Assembly (NCBI GenBank): GCA_947503965.1
Contig: CANNFU010000008.1
Coordinates: 62,001-126,000 of the forward strand
From: an uncultured Paracoccaceae bacterium
Lineage (GTDB): Bacteria > Pseudomonadota > Alphaproteobacteria > Rhodobacterales > Rhodobacteraceae
Reading direction: 5' to 3'
DNA length: 64,000 nt
Part shown: piece after piece, positions 43,389 to 52,122 of the stretch
Position numbering within the stretch: position 1 is the first letter of the stretch
Layout: every line of letters begins with the position of its first letter
The notes under the pieces: generated by a model
What the model was told of the DNA's origin: nothing
Seen by the model: the letters and a program-made list of their open reading frames with translations, nothing else
Database searches by the model: none
Translations under genes and position numbers: made by a program

Positions 43389-45752
43389 CTACTCCCTTAC
43401 TTTCATGACGGAAACGAGGTTTTGTTTGTCCAATCTGCGGCGCACCAGCATCACGGATGCAAAACTGGCCAGCAGCACGATAAAGCTGGCCTTGGCAAAG
43501 TTGGCGGGGTTCAGAACAATCGGCATGTTGTAAAGATCGCTGGAAAAGCTGTTGGCCATCAGGATTGATATCTGCGCCCCGATCCACCAGCCCAGCGGTT
43601 GCGCCAGCACGGCCAGCAACATGGTCTCACCAATCAGGATGTAGGACACTTCGGACCGGGTGAACCCAAGAATGCGCAGGCTGGCCAGTTCGCGGGACCG
43701 TTCTGACAGCTGGATGCGCGCGCCGTTATAGGTGACGCCGATGGTGATCAGCAGGGCGATGACGATATAGATCGTATTCATCGCGCCGATGTTCTGTTCG
43801 ATGGTTTCAGAGAATGACCGCCGCGTGTCGGTCATCATCACGATACCCACCAGATTGGGAATGTCTTTCAGTTCAGCATGCAGATCAGCGACCTCTGCCT
43901 CGTCCAATGAGACGTTGATCAGCGAAAGCCGGGGCGTCTGGCGCAACAGGTCGTTGACATAGTCGTGGTCGATATAGGCGCCCAGCCCAAAGTATTGCGC
44001 AATCGTTCCGGTGACGGTCAGCTGGAATGTCTCTTGTCTTCCAGCCAGAAACTCAACCGTGACCGGATCGCCCACGCTGACTTGCAGATAGGTGGCCAAC
44101 CTGTCGCTGAGCACAACGCCGCCCGGTGGCACGTCGACCGGGCGGCCATCCTTGTCGATCACACGGGCCAGATCGGCACCGGGTTGGCTGGCCTGGATGG
44201 AGGTCCGCTTTTCACGGCTGGCATTGCGAAAGATCACCGGATGATATTGCTGCCCTTCGGTTTGCAGAACAGCCGGTAGTGCCGCAGCAGTGGACAGGGT
44301 GCTAAGCGGCATGTCGTGGGACATCACCAGCATCGCGTCCTGCCGGTTGCTTTCATAGAAGGCGCTATCGACGATCTTGTCCAATGCATCGTCGAAGTAA
44401 GAGGGCGACACGATGGTCGACACCGCGAGGGCCAGCCCCAGCGTGGTCAGCGCACTCCGCACAGGCCAGCGGATCAGGCTGCGCAGGATCATCACGGTCG
44501 GCTGGCTCAACTTAATGGCCGCCATCGCACGATCAACCAGTGAGCGTTTGAACTGCGGCGGGGCGGGTGGTTGCATGGCGATGGCGGGGGCCAGCCTTGC
44601 GGCCCTGATCGCGGCCTGTGCCGCCCCCAGCACCGTGGTCAGCAGCGCCGCCATGCCCGAGGCCGCATAGACCCACAGTGAGGTCCGAAAGATCAGAAAG
44701 GGGAAATCAAAGAACTGCGCATATTGCCAGGCCAGCAACCGTGCCAGCCAACTGCCAGCAAACCAGCCAACCCCGATCCCCACAACGGCAATCAGCGCCG
44801 CCAGCATCAGATAATGCAGGCAGATCTCCAGATCGGAATAACCCACCGCCTTCAACAGGCCGATCTGGCTGCGTTCCAGCATAATGATCCGTCCCATCAC
44901 CATGCTGACAAGGAACGCTGATATCCCGAAAAAGAGTGGCGGCAGGATCGACGCCATGTTCAGCATCTGCGAGATTTCGGCCTCGATAAAGCTATCCGAC
45001 AAATGCAGGTCGCGCCCATAGGCTCCAAGAGAGCCGTAAGGATCAAGCAGCCGGTCCACTGCATCAATCACGTCTTCCTGCACGGCACCGGCTGTCAGCT
45101 TCAGTGACACGTCATTGAACGCGCCCGTCATGTCAAAGGCGGCGGCGACGGCGGGCTGGGCCATCCAGATGATCCCGTAGGTTTCATTATCCGGCATCAG
45201 CGCACCGGGGCCGATGGTATAGATGAATTCCGGCGATTGGGCGGTGCCTGTGACGGTCAGCTGCCGTTTCTGACCGTTGAGATTGGCAAAGAAATGATCG
45301 CCAAGCGCAAACCCATTGGCCTCGGCAAAGTTGTCATTGACCATGACCTCATCGGTCGAGGTCGGGTCGGGCAACCGTCCGCTTTTCAGGATCGGCACGT
45401 TCAGCGTGGGTTCGCCATCAATGGGCAGTGACAGGATGCGGCCCGTGACACTGCGCGGGTTGCCCGGCACATCCAGCACCGTGTCGCCAGTGGTGCGGGT
45501 TTCAACCGCCCAGACGCCGTCAATGGCCGCCAGTTCACCCGCCAGTCGCGCAGGTGCGCGTTGCACGGTGACAAAGATATCGGCAAAGCGGTTGCGTTCG
45601 TAATAGGTGGCGCGGGTGTCCGACAGGGCGGTGTACATGCCCAGGGCGGTCAGCAGGATCGATACGCCGCAGGCCAGCACCATCGCAATGGCCAGCGCCT
45701 GTTTCCATAAGCGGCCGAAATCACGCAAAAGTTTCCGATCAAGCGCCTGCAT
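43389..45752 (-). CDS. ABC exporter permease with two FtsX domains (DevC/LolC-like)
   Basis: A 787-residue membrane protein. TM1 (residues 15-38, ALAIAMVLACGVSILLTALGM) precedes a periplasmic MacB-like core, then an FtsX domain with three spans (ILPPLFFGISAFLVSMVMGRI, LMLAALIAVVGIGVGWFAG and a third). A second copy begins near residue 430 (ALTTLGLALAVSTIVSPSYF) and ends with VRRRLDKQNLVSVMKVRE. The ATG at 45752 overlaps the ATPase stop (TGATG). The long double-FtsX architecture suits lipid, lipoprotein or peptide export rather than small-solute uptake. Confidence 0.9.
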   Translation of the reverse strand: MQALDRKLLRDFGRLWKQALAIAMVLACGVSILLTALGMYTALSDTRATYYERNRFADIFVTVQRAPARLAGELAAIDGVWAVETRTTGDTVLDVPGNPRSVTGRILSLPIDGEPTLNVPILKSGRLPDPTSTDEVMVNDNFAEANGFALGDHFFANLNGQKRQLTVTGTAQSPEFIYTIGPGALMPDNETYGIIWMAQPAVAAAFDMTGAFNDVSLKLTAGAVQEDVIDAVDRLLDPYGSLGAYGRDLHLSDSFIEAEISQMLNMASILPPLFFGISAFLVSMVMGRIIMLERSQIGLLKAVGYSDLEICLHYLMLAALIAVVGIGVGWFAGSWLARLLAWQYAQFFDFPFLIFRTSLWVYAASGMAALLTTVLGAAQAAIRAARLAPAIAMQPPAPPQFKRSLVDRAMAAIKLSQPTVMILRSLIRWPVRSALTTLGLALAVSTIVSPSYFDDALDKIVDSAFYESNRQDAMLVMSHDMPLSTLSTAAALPAVLQTEGQQYHPVIFRNASREKRTSIQASQPGADLARVIDKDGRPVDVPPGGVVLSDRLATYLQVSVGDPVTVEFLAGRQETFQLTVTGTIAQYFGLGAYIDHDYVNDLLRQTPRLSLINVSLDEAEVADLHAELKDIPNLVGIVMMTDTRRSFSETIEQNIGAMNTIYIVIALLITIGVTYNGARIQLSERSRELASLRILGFTRSEVSYILIGETMLLAVLAQPLGWWIGAQISILMANSFSSDLYNMPIVLNPANFAKASFIVLLASFASVMLVRRRLDKQNLVSVMKVRE

Positions 45753-46459
45753 CACCAGGCAATCTCGGCTGGGGCAAGGCGTGTGTCATTGGTCGAGACG
45801 CTGCTGATCTTGCCGTCCTGAAACTGAATGACCCGGTGCGCCATGCGCTGAATTTCGGCGTTATGCGTGATGATGACCGTGGTTGTGCCAAAGCGGTCGT
45901 TGATGTCCTGCAGCACCTCAAGCACCTGAACACCGGTGGTGCTGTCCAGCGCGCCGGTCGGTTCGTCACACAACAGGATTTCGGGGCGTTTGGCGATGGC
46001 GCGGGCGATGGCGACGCGCTGCTGTTCGCCGCCCGACATCTCGGACGGGAAGTGATCCATGCGGTCGGCCAGACCGACCTGGGCCAATGCCTCTTCCGCG
46101 GGCATGGGGTTGGGGGACACATCGGTGACCAGTTGCACGTTTTCGCGGGCCGTCAGGCTGGGCACCAGATTGTAGAACTGAAAGACAAAGCCGACGTGAT
46201 CGCGCCTGTATCTGGTCAGGCCACGGTCGGGCATATCGGTCAACTCGGTCTCACGAAACCAGACCCGGCCGGATGTGACGTGATCCAGGCCGCCCAGGAT
46301 GTTCAGCAAAGTGGACTTGCCACTGCCCGACGGCCCCAGCAGAACCGTCATCTCGCCGGTGTAAAGCTCCAGATCCACACCGGAGAGCGCGAACACCTTC
46401 ACCTCGCCGGTCTGATAGACCTTAGTGACAGCTTCGGTACGAAAGACGATTTCTGGCAC
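45752..46459 (-). CDS. ABC exporter ATPase (LolD/MacB-type)
   Basis: A 235-residue nucleotide-binding protein with Walker [18 protein letters not shown]-loop [13 protein letters not shown], signature [14 protein letters not shown], Walker [13 protein letters not shown] and H-loop VIITHNAEI, all typical of the LolD/FtsE/MacB group. It is first in a three-gene operon (ATPase, permease, adaptor). The promoter region carries an FNR-type box shared with the divergent small membrane protein gene. Confidence 0.93.
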   Translation of the reverse strand: MPEIVFRTEAVTKVYQTGEVKVFALSGVDLELYTGEMTVLLGPSGSGKSTLLNILGGLDHVTSGRVWFRETELTDMPDRGLTRYRRDHVGFVFQFYNLVPSLTARENVQLVTDVSPNPMPAEEALAQVGLADRMDHFPSEMSGGEQQRVAIARAIAKRPEILLCDEPTGALDSTTGVQVLEVLQDINDRFGTTTVIITHNAEIQRMAHRVIQFQDGKISSVSTNDTRLAPAEIAW

Positions 46460-46522
46460 GTGTCCGGCCCTTTGGTTGCGGCTGCTTTGCCGGTGACACT
46501 GACGAAACTGGCGATGTCCGCA

Positions 46523-46536
46523 TTGACGAAAATCAA
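46523..46536. promoter_or_regulatory. FNR-type box
   Basis: TTGACGAAAATCAA (TTGAC-N4-ATCAA) is a close FNR-family match. It is midway between the ABC exporter operon (start 46459) and the divergent DUF2892 gene (start 46620). Confidence 0.65.
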
Positions 46537-46619
46537 TTGGTGCCGCGGTTCAGGCGATATCCTTGATTTCAGGAAAGGCAGGTTCTGTTGGCCTGTCTGA
46601 TCAAGCAATGGAGGCCGCT

Positions 46620-46829
46620 ATGGCTGCAAATGTAGGATCGGTCGACCGGGTGTTGCGGTTGATTGTCGGGGCCGCGCTGATTGTTGCGCCGCTGCTGAAT
46701 ATCTTTGGACTGGGGGCAAGTACGGTCGCCGCTTATGTGCTGATGGCATTGGGCGGTATTCTGGTTCTCACCGCCGTTTTCGGGACATGCCTGCTGTATA
46801 GCGTCATGGGCATCAGCACCAAATCTTAA
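46620..46829 (+). CDS. Small DUF2892 membrane protein
   Basis: A 69-residue protein with two spans (LRLIVGAALIVAPLL; AAYVLMALGGILVLTAVFG). The N-terminus ANVGSVDRVLRLIVG and the LLYSVMGIST tail are typical of the DUF2892/YgaP-transmembrane family, thought to dimerise or accompany rhodanese domains. The start at 46620 follows GGAGGCCGCT; an in-frame extension upstream is rejected for lack of similarity. It heads a small plus-strand group with the next three genes and lies downstream of an FNR-type box. Confidence 0.82.
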   Translation: MAANVGSVDRVLRLIVGAALIVAPLLNIFGLGASTVAAYVLMALGGILVLTAVFGTCLLYSVMGISTKS

Positions 46830-46852
46830 CATCAAAAAACAGGAGCTGCGTG

Positions 46853-47203
46853 ATGACGGATGTCGAAACACTACTCAAGAACACGGTCGAAGAACTGGAC
46901 CGCCTGCTGAACGCCAAAAACGTGCTGGGCGACCCGATTGAAAAGGATGGATCAACCGTGATCCCCATTGTCAGCTACGGCTTTGGCTTCGGTGCCGGCG
47001 GCACTGACGGGGCCAAGTCCGGCAATGGGGGCGGGACCGGCGGCGGCGGTGGGATCAAGCCCATCGGCGCGATTATTCTGGACGCCAAGGGCGCCCGCGT
47101 CGAAGCGATCAAAGGGGCCATATCGGGCCTGACCGAGGTGCTGGGCGACGCCGCCGCGCAAGTCATCGACAAGCGCGCAAACGGTAAGACACAAGAGGCC
47201 TGA
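46853..47203 (+). CDS. GerW/YtfJ-family protein
   Basis: A 116-residue protein with an N-terminal helix (TDVETLLKNTVEELDRLLN), then VLGDPIEKDGSTVIPIVSYGFGFGAGG, a glycine-rich loop and IKPIGAIILDAKGARVEAI. This is the GerW/YtfJ (spore protein) family pattern. The family occurs in sporulating Firmicutes but also widely in non-sporulating bacteria, where its role is unknown. The start at 46853 (AGGAGCTGCGTG before it) is preferred over a GTG three bases earlier. The stop is one base before the next gene. Confidence 0.85.
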   Translation: MTDVETLLKNTVEELDRLLNAKNVLGDPIEKDGSTVIPIVSYGFGFGAGGTDGAKSGNGGGTGGGGGIKPIGAIILDAKGARVEAIKGAISGLTEVLGDAAAQVIDKRANGKTQEA

Positions 47204-47204
47204 G

Positions 47205-47750
47205 GTGGTCCAGCAGCTTTTGCTGTGGCTGGGCGTGGCCCTGTTGGTTTTGATCACTTTGATTTTGGTTACGCCAATCCACATCACAGCATCATGGCAA
47301 AGTGACCCCGCCAAACCTTCGACGGTCCTTCTGCGTCTGTTTGGCGGGGGTTTTCCGGCGGTCAAGGTCTATGACAGCCGCAAGCCAGTCACAGCCCGAA
47401 AGAAGGCGGACCGCAAAACCCCGAAGCACCGCAAAACGCGCGGATGGGTGTCGCATGGCGACATGCTGGTCGAAGGCATCGCATTGGTCCAGCGGCTGTT
47501 GGGGGCGGTCCATATTGATGACCTGCGCCTTGATGCGGAGATAGGTCTTGGTGATCCGGGCGAGACAGGGCAGCTTTATGGTCAGCTCTGTCCGCTGATC
47601 TACACGACGAGAGGGCATGTATCCGTGCGCCCGAATTTCGATATGGCCTGTTTGCAGGGGGCAGCCCTGGCGCGATTGCATTTCACGGTGTTGGGCTTGA
47701 TCTGGCCGTTTGTCCGTTTTGGCTGGCGCGTCTTCGGGCCGGTCAGATGA
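47205..47750 (+). CDS. DUF2953-like membrane-anchored protein
   Basis: A 181-residue protein starting at GTG, one base after the GerW-like gene. An N-terminal span (LLLWLGVALLVLITLILVTPI) is followed by a strand-rich domain (HITASWQSDPAKPSTVLLRLFGG; LDAEIGLGDPGETGQLYGQLCPLI; VSVRPNFDMACLQGAALARLHF), as in DUF2953 proteins. In Bacillus, DUF2953 (YtfI) and GerW (YtfJ) genes are neighbours, so the same pairing here supports both calls. Function is unknown. Confidence 0.75.
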   Translation: MVQQLLLWLGVALLVLITLILVTPIHITASWQSDPAKPSTVLLRLFGGGFPAVKVYDSRKPVTARKKADRKTPKHRKTRGWVSHGDMLVEGIALVQRLLGAVHIDDLRLDAEIGLGDPGETGQLYGQLCPLIYTTRGHVSVRPNFDMACLQGAALARLHFTVLGLIWPFVRFGWRVFGPVR

Positions 47751-48013
47751 GCTATGTTCTGGAAGAACCATACGTCGCCGGTCGCTTTGCCGTCGCAATC
47801 ATATCGCGGCAGGTGGCAGGGAGCGACGCAATCGGGCGGCATGTGGTCGCGCTGCATGGCACCAAGGTGCCGGTCTATGCTGTGATATGGGACGGGCAGC
47901 GCGTGGCGGTGCTGGATATGACAGGCGCGCAGGTCGCACCCGCAAAGATCGTCGCGCTGTGTCCTGCTGTTAAGGCACTTTTGGCGAGGTTTGATGATAA
48001 ATGCGTTCTTTAG
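47747..48013 (+). CDS. Small conserved-looking protein of unknown function
   Basis: An 88-residue protein starting at an ATG that overlaps the upstream stop (ATGA). It is compact and strand-rich (FAVAIISRQVAGSD, HVVALHGTKVPVYAVIWDGQRVAVLDM) with no membrane segment or known motif. It is last in the group that begins at 46620. Confidence 0.6.
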   Translation: MSYVLEEPYVAGRFAVAIISRQVAGSDAIGRHVVALHGTKVPVYAVIWDGQRVAVLDMTGAQVAPAKIVALCPAVKALLARFDDKCVL

Positions 48014-48041
48014 AATGTCGCCATTTGCGGTGTATCTAGCG

Positions 48042-48063
48042 CTTGAAAACCAGGTTTTTCAAG
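48042..48063 (+). terminator. Possible terminator hairpin
   Basis: CTTGAAAA (48042-48049) pairs with TTTTCAAG (48056-48063), loop CCAGGT, 29 bp after the last gene of the group at 46620-48013. The stem is AT-rich, and the T-run lies inside the 3' arm rather than after it. Confidence 0.35.
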
Positions 48064-48421
48064 AACATGCCTGCGGTGTTTCTGGTTGAGGGCTCCGTGC
48101 CGGTAGAAGGCATGATCGTATCATAAGCAGCCATTGGGGAAGCATGCGTCAAGTGTCAGCAGTGAGCCAACACCTGCTGAATTTGTCTGTCTTGTCGAAT
48201 GGCCAGTTTTGCCATTTTACATCTGCGATGTTTCTTCACTCCGACACAACGCGCACCAGATCGTCGTTCTATTGGTCTGTGTTGGAGTATTCGCGCTTAG
48301 TCAGTTTTACCAGCATCGAGGAGATGCACGATCGCGCTACCCGCTGACTATGGACATACAACCACGAAAGGCCAAACATTGGCATCGGCGGGATGACCCC
48401 GATACAGAAACTGAAAGCAGC

Positions 48422-48652
48422 TTAGATACTACTGAAGCACCCTTTCAAAAATGGAGCGATTACCCCCGCGGAATTGATGAAATCGGCGCACGACCCCGGC
48501 TCGTGCACCTGATTGAAAGGCGGAAACTCCGACAACGGCCGAGGGCGCGTTGGGTAACACATCATCGCATGGTCATTTAACCGATCATAGAAAATGCGAT
48601 CAGGATGCAATTGCCCTGTCTCCCCTTCATACGCGCCAAAGTCACGTGCCAT
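48422..48652 (-). other. Doubtful 76-codon reading frame
   Basis: A frame starting MARDFGAYEGETGQLHPDRI, with moderate codon bias but no recognised domain and a frame-shadow on the other strand. It may be the tail or fragment of a gene broken by the adjacent IS5 remnant. The remaining 48.06-48.42 kb holds nothing I can support. Confidence 0.25.
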
Positions 48653-48663
48653 ATGGAGAAATT

Positions 48664-49022
48664 AGGGTCAGGAGCATAGCCAGTAGTTGACGGTTACGGC
48701 GAGAGCGATGGCGGACAGGAAGACCTTTGGACACCTGTCATAGCGAGTTGCGACGCGTCGCTAGTCTTTGAGCCAGCCGAACATGATCTAGATACGGTTA
48801 TTCCTTGGGCGCATCACGCCAGCGTAAGCCATTGCGGTTGATGAAGGTTATCCCACTCAACACGCGTCGATCATCTACGCGAGGTTTGCCATGGGACTTC
48901 GGAAAGTAGGGACAAGACGTGCCATCTGTTCGTCATTCAGCCAGTAAAAGTCGCTCATATCACCGCTCGGTTTTCAGCCGGTGAATCACGCCGTTTGGAG
49001 GAAATCGATGGGTTCTGACCCT
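48664..49022 (-). mobile_element. IS5-family (IS427-like) element, internally deleted
   Basis: An element of about 359 bp with ends AGGGTCAG (48664-48671) and CTGACCCT (49015-49022) as inverted repeats. On the minus strand, a transposase start at 48958 reads MSDFYWLNDEQMARLVP, then shifts frame into SHGKPRVDDRRVLSGITF and FINRNGLRWRDAP. It then jumps to the C-terminal MFGWLKD-stop-RRVATRYDR and KVFLSAIALAVTVNYWL. Full IS5-family copies are roughly 0.8 kb, so the centre including most of the DDE domain is lost. The element is dead, but its ends look intact. Confidence 0.9.
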
Positions 49023-50280
49023 AAAGGCGTTGATTATGAGGAGTCATCCAACGAAACCTCGTCACCCAAAAGATCAAAGAAAGAAGCATTAGAGGATAAA
49101 AAAAGTTGAGGACAAGTGTTCTAAATTCACCAGTGTAAAAGGAGTTAGCAGCCAGTAGTGCTAAATAGAATCCGAGCAATTGACTATCAATAGCGATCTT
49201 TTCGTAACAAATAACTGCTAAACGACCCAACGACCGATAAAAAATACCGGATACGAATATTCCAAAATACTCTGCCTGAACGTACCCGAAAGCTAGAAAA
49301 CCTGTGGGTATTTGTGATTTAAACTCTCCTGTCAGTATGAGTGTGTTGTAATAAGTAAGTGAGCCGTCGATTGGTAAGCCAAAAAGTCTGAGATAGAACA
49401 CCAGTCCCTGCAGATAGTCGTAAAAGTACCGGTAACCAATTATGTCAATAACACTGCCGACGTTGTCTAGCGATACGACTGGATGCCCTAGGTGGTTTTC
49501 GACGAACAGGTGCATGTCAACATCCAGCGTGAGAAGAGTCAGCACTTCTCCTATCTCAAACCCACCAACGACAGCATAAACAATAGCCTTTCCGTGAACC
49601 GCAAGTGGAATGAGAAGTGGGGAGGCTAGCATCACTATAAAAATTGATGGACGTAATGGCACACGAAAATATCCTATGCAAATAGCAATAACGCCTGCAA
49701 ACGCCATACGTCCACCAAAGGTTGAAGCCGACAATACAAGTACTGGGATGATAATGATCACCAAAATAGTATTACGATGGGCGGCCGCAATGAAGAAAAT
49801 AGCTGCAGTAAATAGAGTTGCAGTAGTCAATATCAATGCAAAGATCGGAGATGTGGCGATTTCACCACGCCTCATCGCGATCATTAAATCTGCACTATCG
49901 CTCAAAACCATAAATGCTCCGATTAGTAATACAACTGGTACAAACAATAGGTAGACAGTGATCTGATTTACGCTTGGCGCTTCACCCTTATCAAGTTTTG
50001 CCTCCCGCCGATGCCGCCCAAATACGATGTCGATAAGCAAGTAACCTACCAAAAAAGCACTCAAGCACCCTTGAACAAAAAGGAAATCTCTGACGCTAAA
50101 GTCCCACTTATGACCAAGATATATGTACTCGCCAGAGCTATAGAACCAAATCGATGGCACCATAAAAAAAACGATAATCATCATAGTTGCTAAGAAGTGA
50201 AAAGTGCTTTCGACTCCCGGTCTTAAGCCCTTAAGAAAGACAATCATCAACAAGATGCAGTTCAAAATTGCAAACGTCAT
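49021..50280 (-). CDS. O-antigen/exopolysaccharide polymerase-like membrane protein (Wzy)
   Basis: A 419-residue protein with about eleven spans and a large loop near residues 270-330 (NHLGHPVVSLDNVGSVIDIIGYRYF), as in Wzy-type polymerases that link repeat units at the periplasmic face. Its stop codon TAG (49023-49021) is formed by the first bases of the IS5 remnant, so the last residues (HNQRL) may not be original. It overlaps the flippase gene by ATGA. Base composition is markedly more AT-rich than the genes before 48 kb. Confidence 0.8.
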   Translation of the reverse strand: MTFAILNCILLMIVFLKGLRPGVESTFHFLATMMIIVFFMVPSIWFYSSGEYIYLGHKWDFSVRDFLFVQGCLSAFLVGYLLIDIVFGRHRREAKLDKGEAPSVNQITVYLLFVPVVLLIGAFMVLSDSADLMIAMRRGEIATSPIFALILTTATLFTAAIFFIAAAHRNTILVIIIIPVLVLSASTFGGRMAFAGVIAICIGYFRVPLRPSIFIVMLASPLLIPLAVHGKAIVYAVVGGFEIGEVLTLLTLDVDMHLFVENHLGHPVVSLDNVGSVIDIIGYRYFYDYLQGLVFYLRLFGLPIDGSLTYYNTLILTGEFKSQIPTGFLAFGYVQAEYFGIFVSGIFYRSLGRLAVICYEKIAIDSQLLGFYLALLAANSFYTGEFRTLVLNFFYPLMLLSLIFWVTRFRWMTPHNQRL

Positions 50281-51515
50281 TGTTTCTTCCCAAAACTGTC
50301 CTGATGCCTGAGAAGTCTAATTGCAGCACGGCGGTTGAATAAACTCTGCAGAAAAACACCAGCAGAAAAGGAGATTACAGCAGCAAATATCGGCGACCAT
50401 GAATATAGCAAGGCGAAACAAAACAACGAGGTCGTTGCGCGTAGTACTACGCTGAGAAGAACCGTCCGCTCAGCCTGTCTCATCATGAGCAGCATACCGT
50501 TGGGCCCCATAGATATCTGGACGACACTAGCTATTGCGAGCAGTTGCAAAGCTAGACCGTGACCTCCGTATGACTGTCCATAAATCGTTACAAGCAATAA
50601 CTCAGGCCGCGTTAAGATGATAAAGGCATAGGGGCTGACAACCAGCAAGCCAAAGTAGACACTCTGTCGGTGAGCAACGGTACAATTCGACACATTTTCG
50701 CGCGCAAATCTTGGGGCAAAAAAAGCATCTAACGTTAAGATAACAAATTGAATGGGCGCCAATAGGCGAAACAAAGCGTTGACGATCGCAATTTCCGCAA
50801 TGTTGGCAACAGCCGCCATGAAAATCACGCCGCCCCACTGAGATAGATAGCTAAGTACAGCGACCAACCAGAGATCGAAGCTCTGACGCACACGGTGTAT
50901 TAGGTTTGTTGGTCTGGTCCATCGAATATCATGAATCCAAACCGTATATGAAGCTATGGAAGCCGACAGTACCCATGCTGATATTACTAAGCAGTCCCAC
51001 GCAGCCGATGCAGTTGATGCCGAGCTAAGGAAGATCAGTATTGAGGCAGCTCCAGAGACGAGTCCCACTTCAAACAGACCTCCTAGTGCAGGCTTGTTGT
51101 TACCTTTCAAAATAGCGCTAAATACATTCATGAGCGCCAGAGGAAGAAGAGGGGCCGCTGCTCTGTAAAGAAGTGTTGCATTACTGTCGGTGAGAGTCGC
51201 GGTGATCAACAGAGCAGCGGTAACGAAAACGGACAGACCACCCACCAAAAAAATTGCATGCCAGACTGCTGTGTGTTGTTGCGTTTCTGCTGCGTTTGCA
51301 ATCTCGCGCAAGACCATGATGTCTTGACCCCATCGCAGAACAATTGAAAGGCCCATACAGATCGTGAATGCCCCAAAGAACTCACCTGCCTCTTCCAGCG
51401 ACAGCATGCGCGCCAGAAGAACGCTCAATACAATGACGCCTAACGCAGAAGTAAGACGCGCCAGCAGAGTCTTTGCAAGACGACTAAAAACACCGCTATC
51501 TGTCCAGTTATCCAT
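50277..51515 (-). CDS. Polysaccharide flippase (Wzx/MATE-like)
   Basis: A 412-residue transporter with twelve predicted spans (LTSALGVIVLSVLLARMLSL at the start; LFCFALLYSWSPIFAAVISFSAGVFLQ near the end). The arrangement GEFFGAFTICMGLSIVLRWGQDIMVLRE matches the first half of Wzx/PST family proteins, which flip lipid-linked repeat units. It is coupled to the Wzy gene by ATGA. Ten bases separate it from the sugar transferase gene upstream. Confidence 0.88.
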   Translation of the reverse strand: MDNWTDSGVFSRLAKTLLARLTSALGVIVLSVLLARMLSLEEAGEFFGAFTICMGLSIVLRWGQDIMVLREIANAAETQQHTAVWHAIFLVGGLSVFVTAALLITATLTDSNATLLYRAAAPLLPLALMNVFSAILKGNNKPALGGLFEVGLVSGAASILIFLSSASTASAAWDCLVISAWVLSASIASYTVWIHDIRWTRPTNLIHRVRQSFDLWLVAVLSYLSQWGGVIFMAAVANIAEIAIVNALFRLLAPIQFVILTLDAFFAPRFARENVSNCTVAHRQSVYFGLLVVSPYAFIILTRPELLLVTIYGQSYGGHGLALQLLAIASVVQISMGPNGMLLMMRQAERTVLLSVVLRATTSLFCFALLYSWSPIFAAVISFSAGVFLQSLFNRRAAIRLLRHQDSFGKKQ

Positions 51516-51525
51516 TAGAGTGAAC

Positions 51526-52122
51526 TCATGGTCGTCGAAGAAGGGTCTTAGCCATAAGATTGAGGTCGAAGCACAGACTATGATTATTTTGGTAGATTAA
51601 ATCGATCCGTGCCTTCCTTTTGATACAACGACGGCGGTAGACGTCATCTGTTTCTTCTGGGGTAGTACATGACGAAAGTAGCCATTCTTCATGCTTGTGA
51701 AAGTGAAGTGAGGCAAGCCCAGTGATCCCAGGTTTGCTCTTCAAGACTTGGGCGTATATCTTGGGGTAGGCTTCAACATATTCCCTTAGTGGGGGGCGTG
51801 GACCGACAAGATTTATATCCCCTCGCAGTACGTTCCATATTTGTGGCAATTCATCTAGACGATAACGACGCAAAAACGCGCCAGTTTTTGTAATACGGCT
51901 TTGCTTATCTCCACCAGACACTCCAGCCTCATTGGCCGCAACATGCATTGTTCGGAACTTATAGAGCTGGAATCCTCTCAGGGGTTCTGCCATCCTCTCA
52001 GAGACAAACAGTACTGGACGCCCCTCGACGACAAGAATGATGAATGCAATCAGTGCAATTGGCATTGCGAGTACCGCGGCGATTAACAGGCCCAGCACCA
52101 GATTAAAGATCCGCTGTCCCAT
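51526..52122 (-). CDS. Bacterial sugar transferase (initiating phosphoglycosyl transferase)
   Basis: A 198-residue monotopic enzyme that transfers a sugar phosphate to undecaprenyl phosphate, the first step of repeat-unit assembly. An N-terminal membrane helix (IFNLVLGLLIAAVLAMPIALIAFIILV) is followed by FQLYKFRTM, the catalytic RRYRLDELPQIWNVLRGD (Asp-Glu dyad), LVGPRP and KPGITG. It is the short PglC-like form, without the WcaJ N-terminal domain. The start at 52122 is preceded by GGGAGGTCGGCA and overlaps the upstream epimerase gene by 20 bp. Confidence 0.92.
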   Translation of the reverse strand: MGQRIFNLVLGLLIAAVLAMPIALIAFIILVVEGRPVLFVSERMAEPLRGFQLYKFRTMHVAANEAGVSGGDKQSRITKTGAFLRRYRLDELPQIWNVLRGDINLVGPRPPLREYVEAYPKIYAQVLKSKPGITGLASLHFHKHEEWLLSSCTTPEETDDVYRRRCIKRKARIDLIYQNNHSLCFDLNLMAKTLLRRP

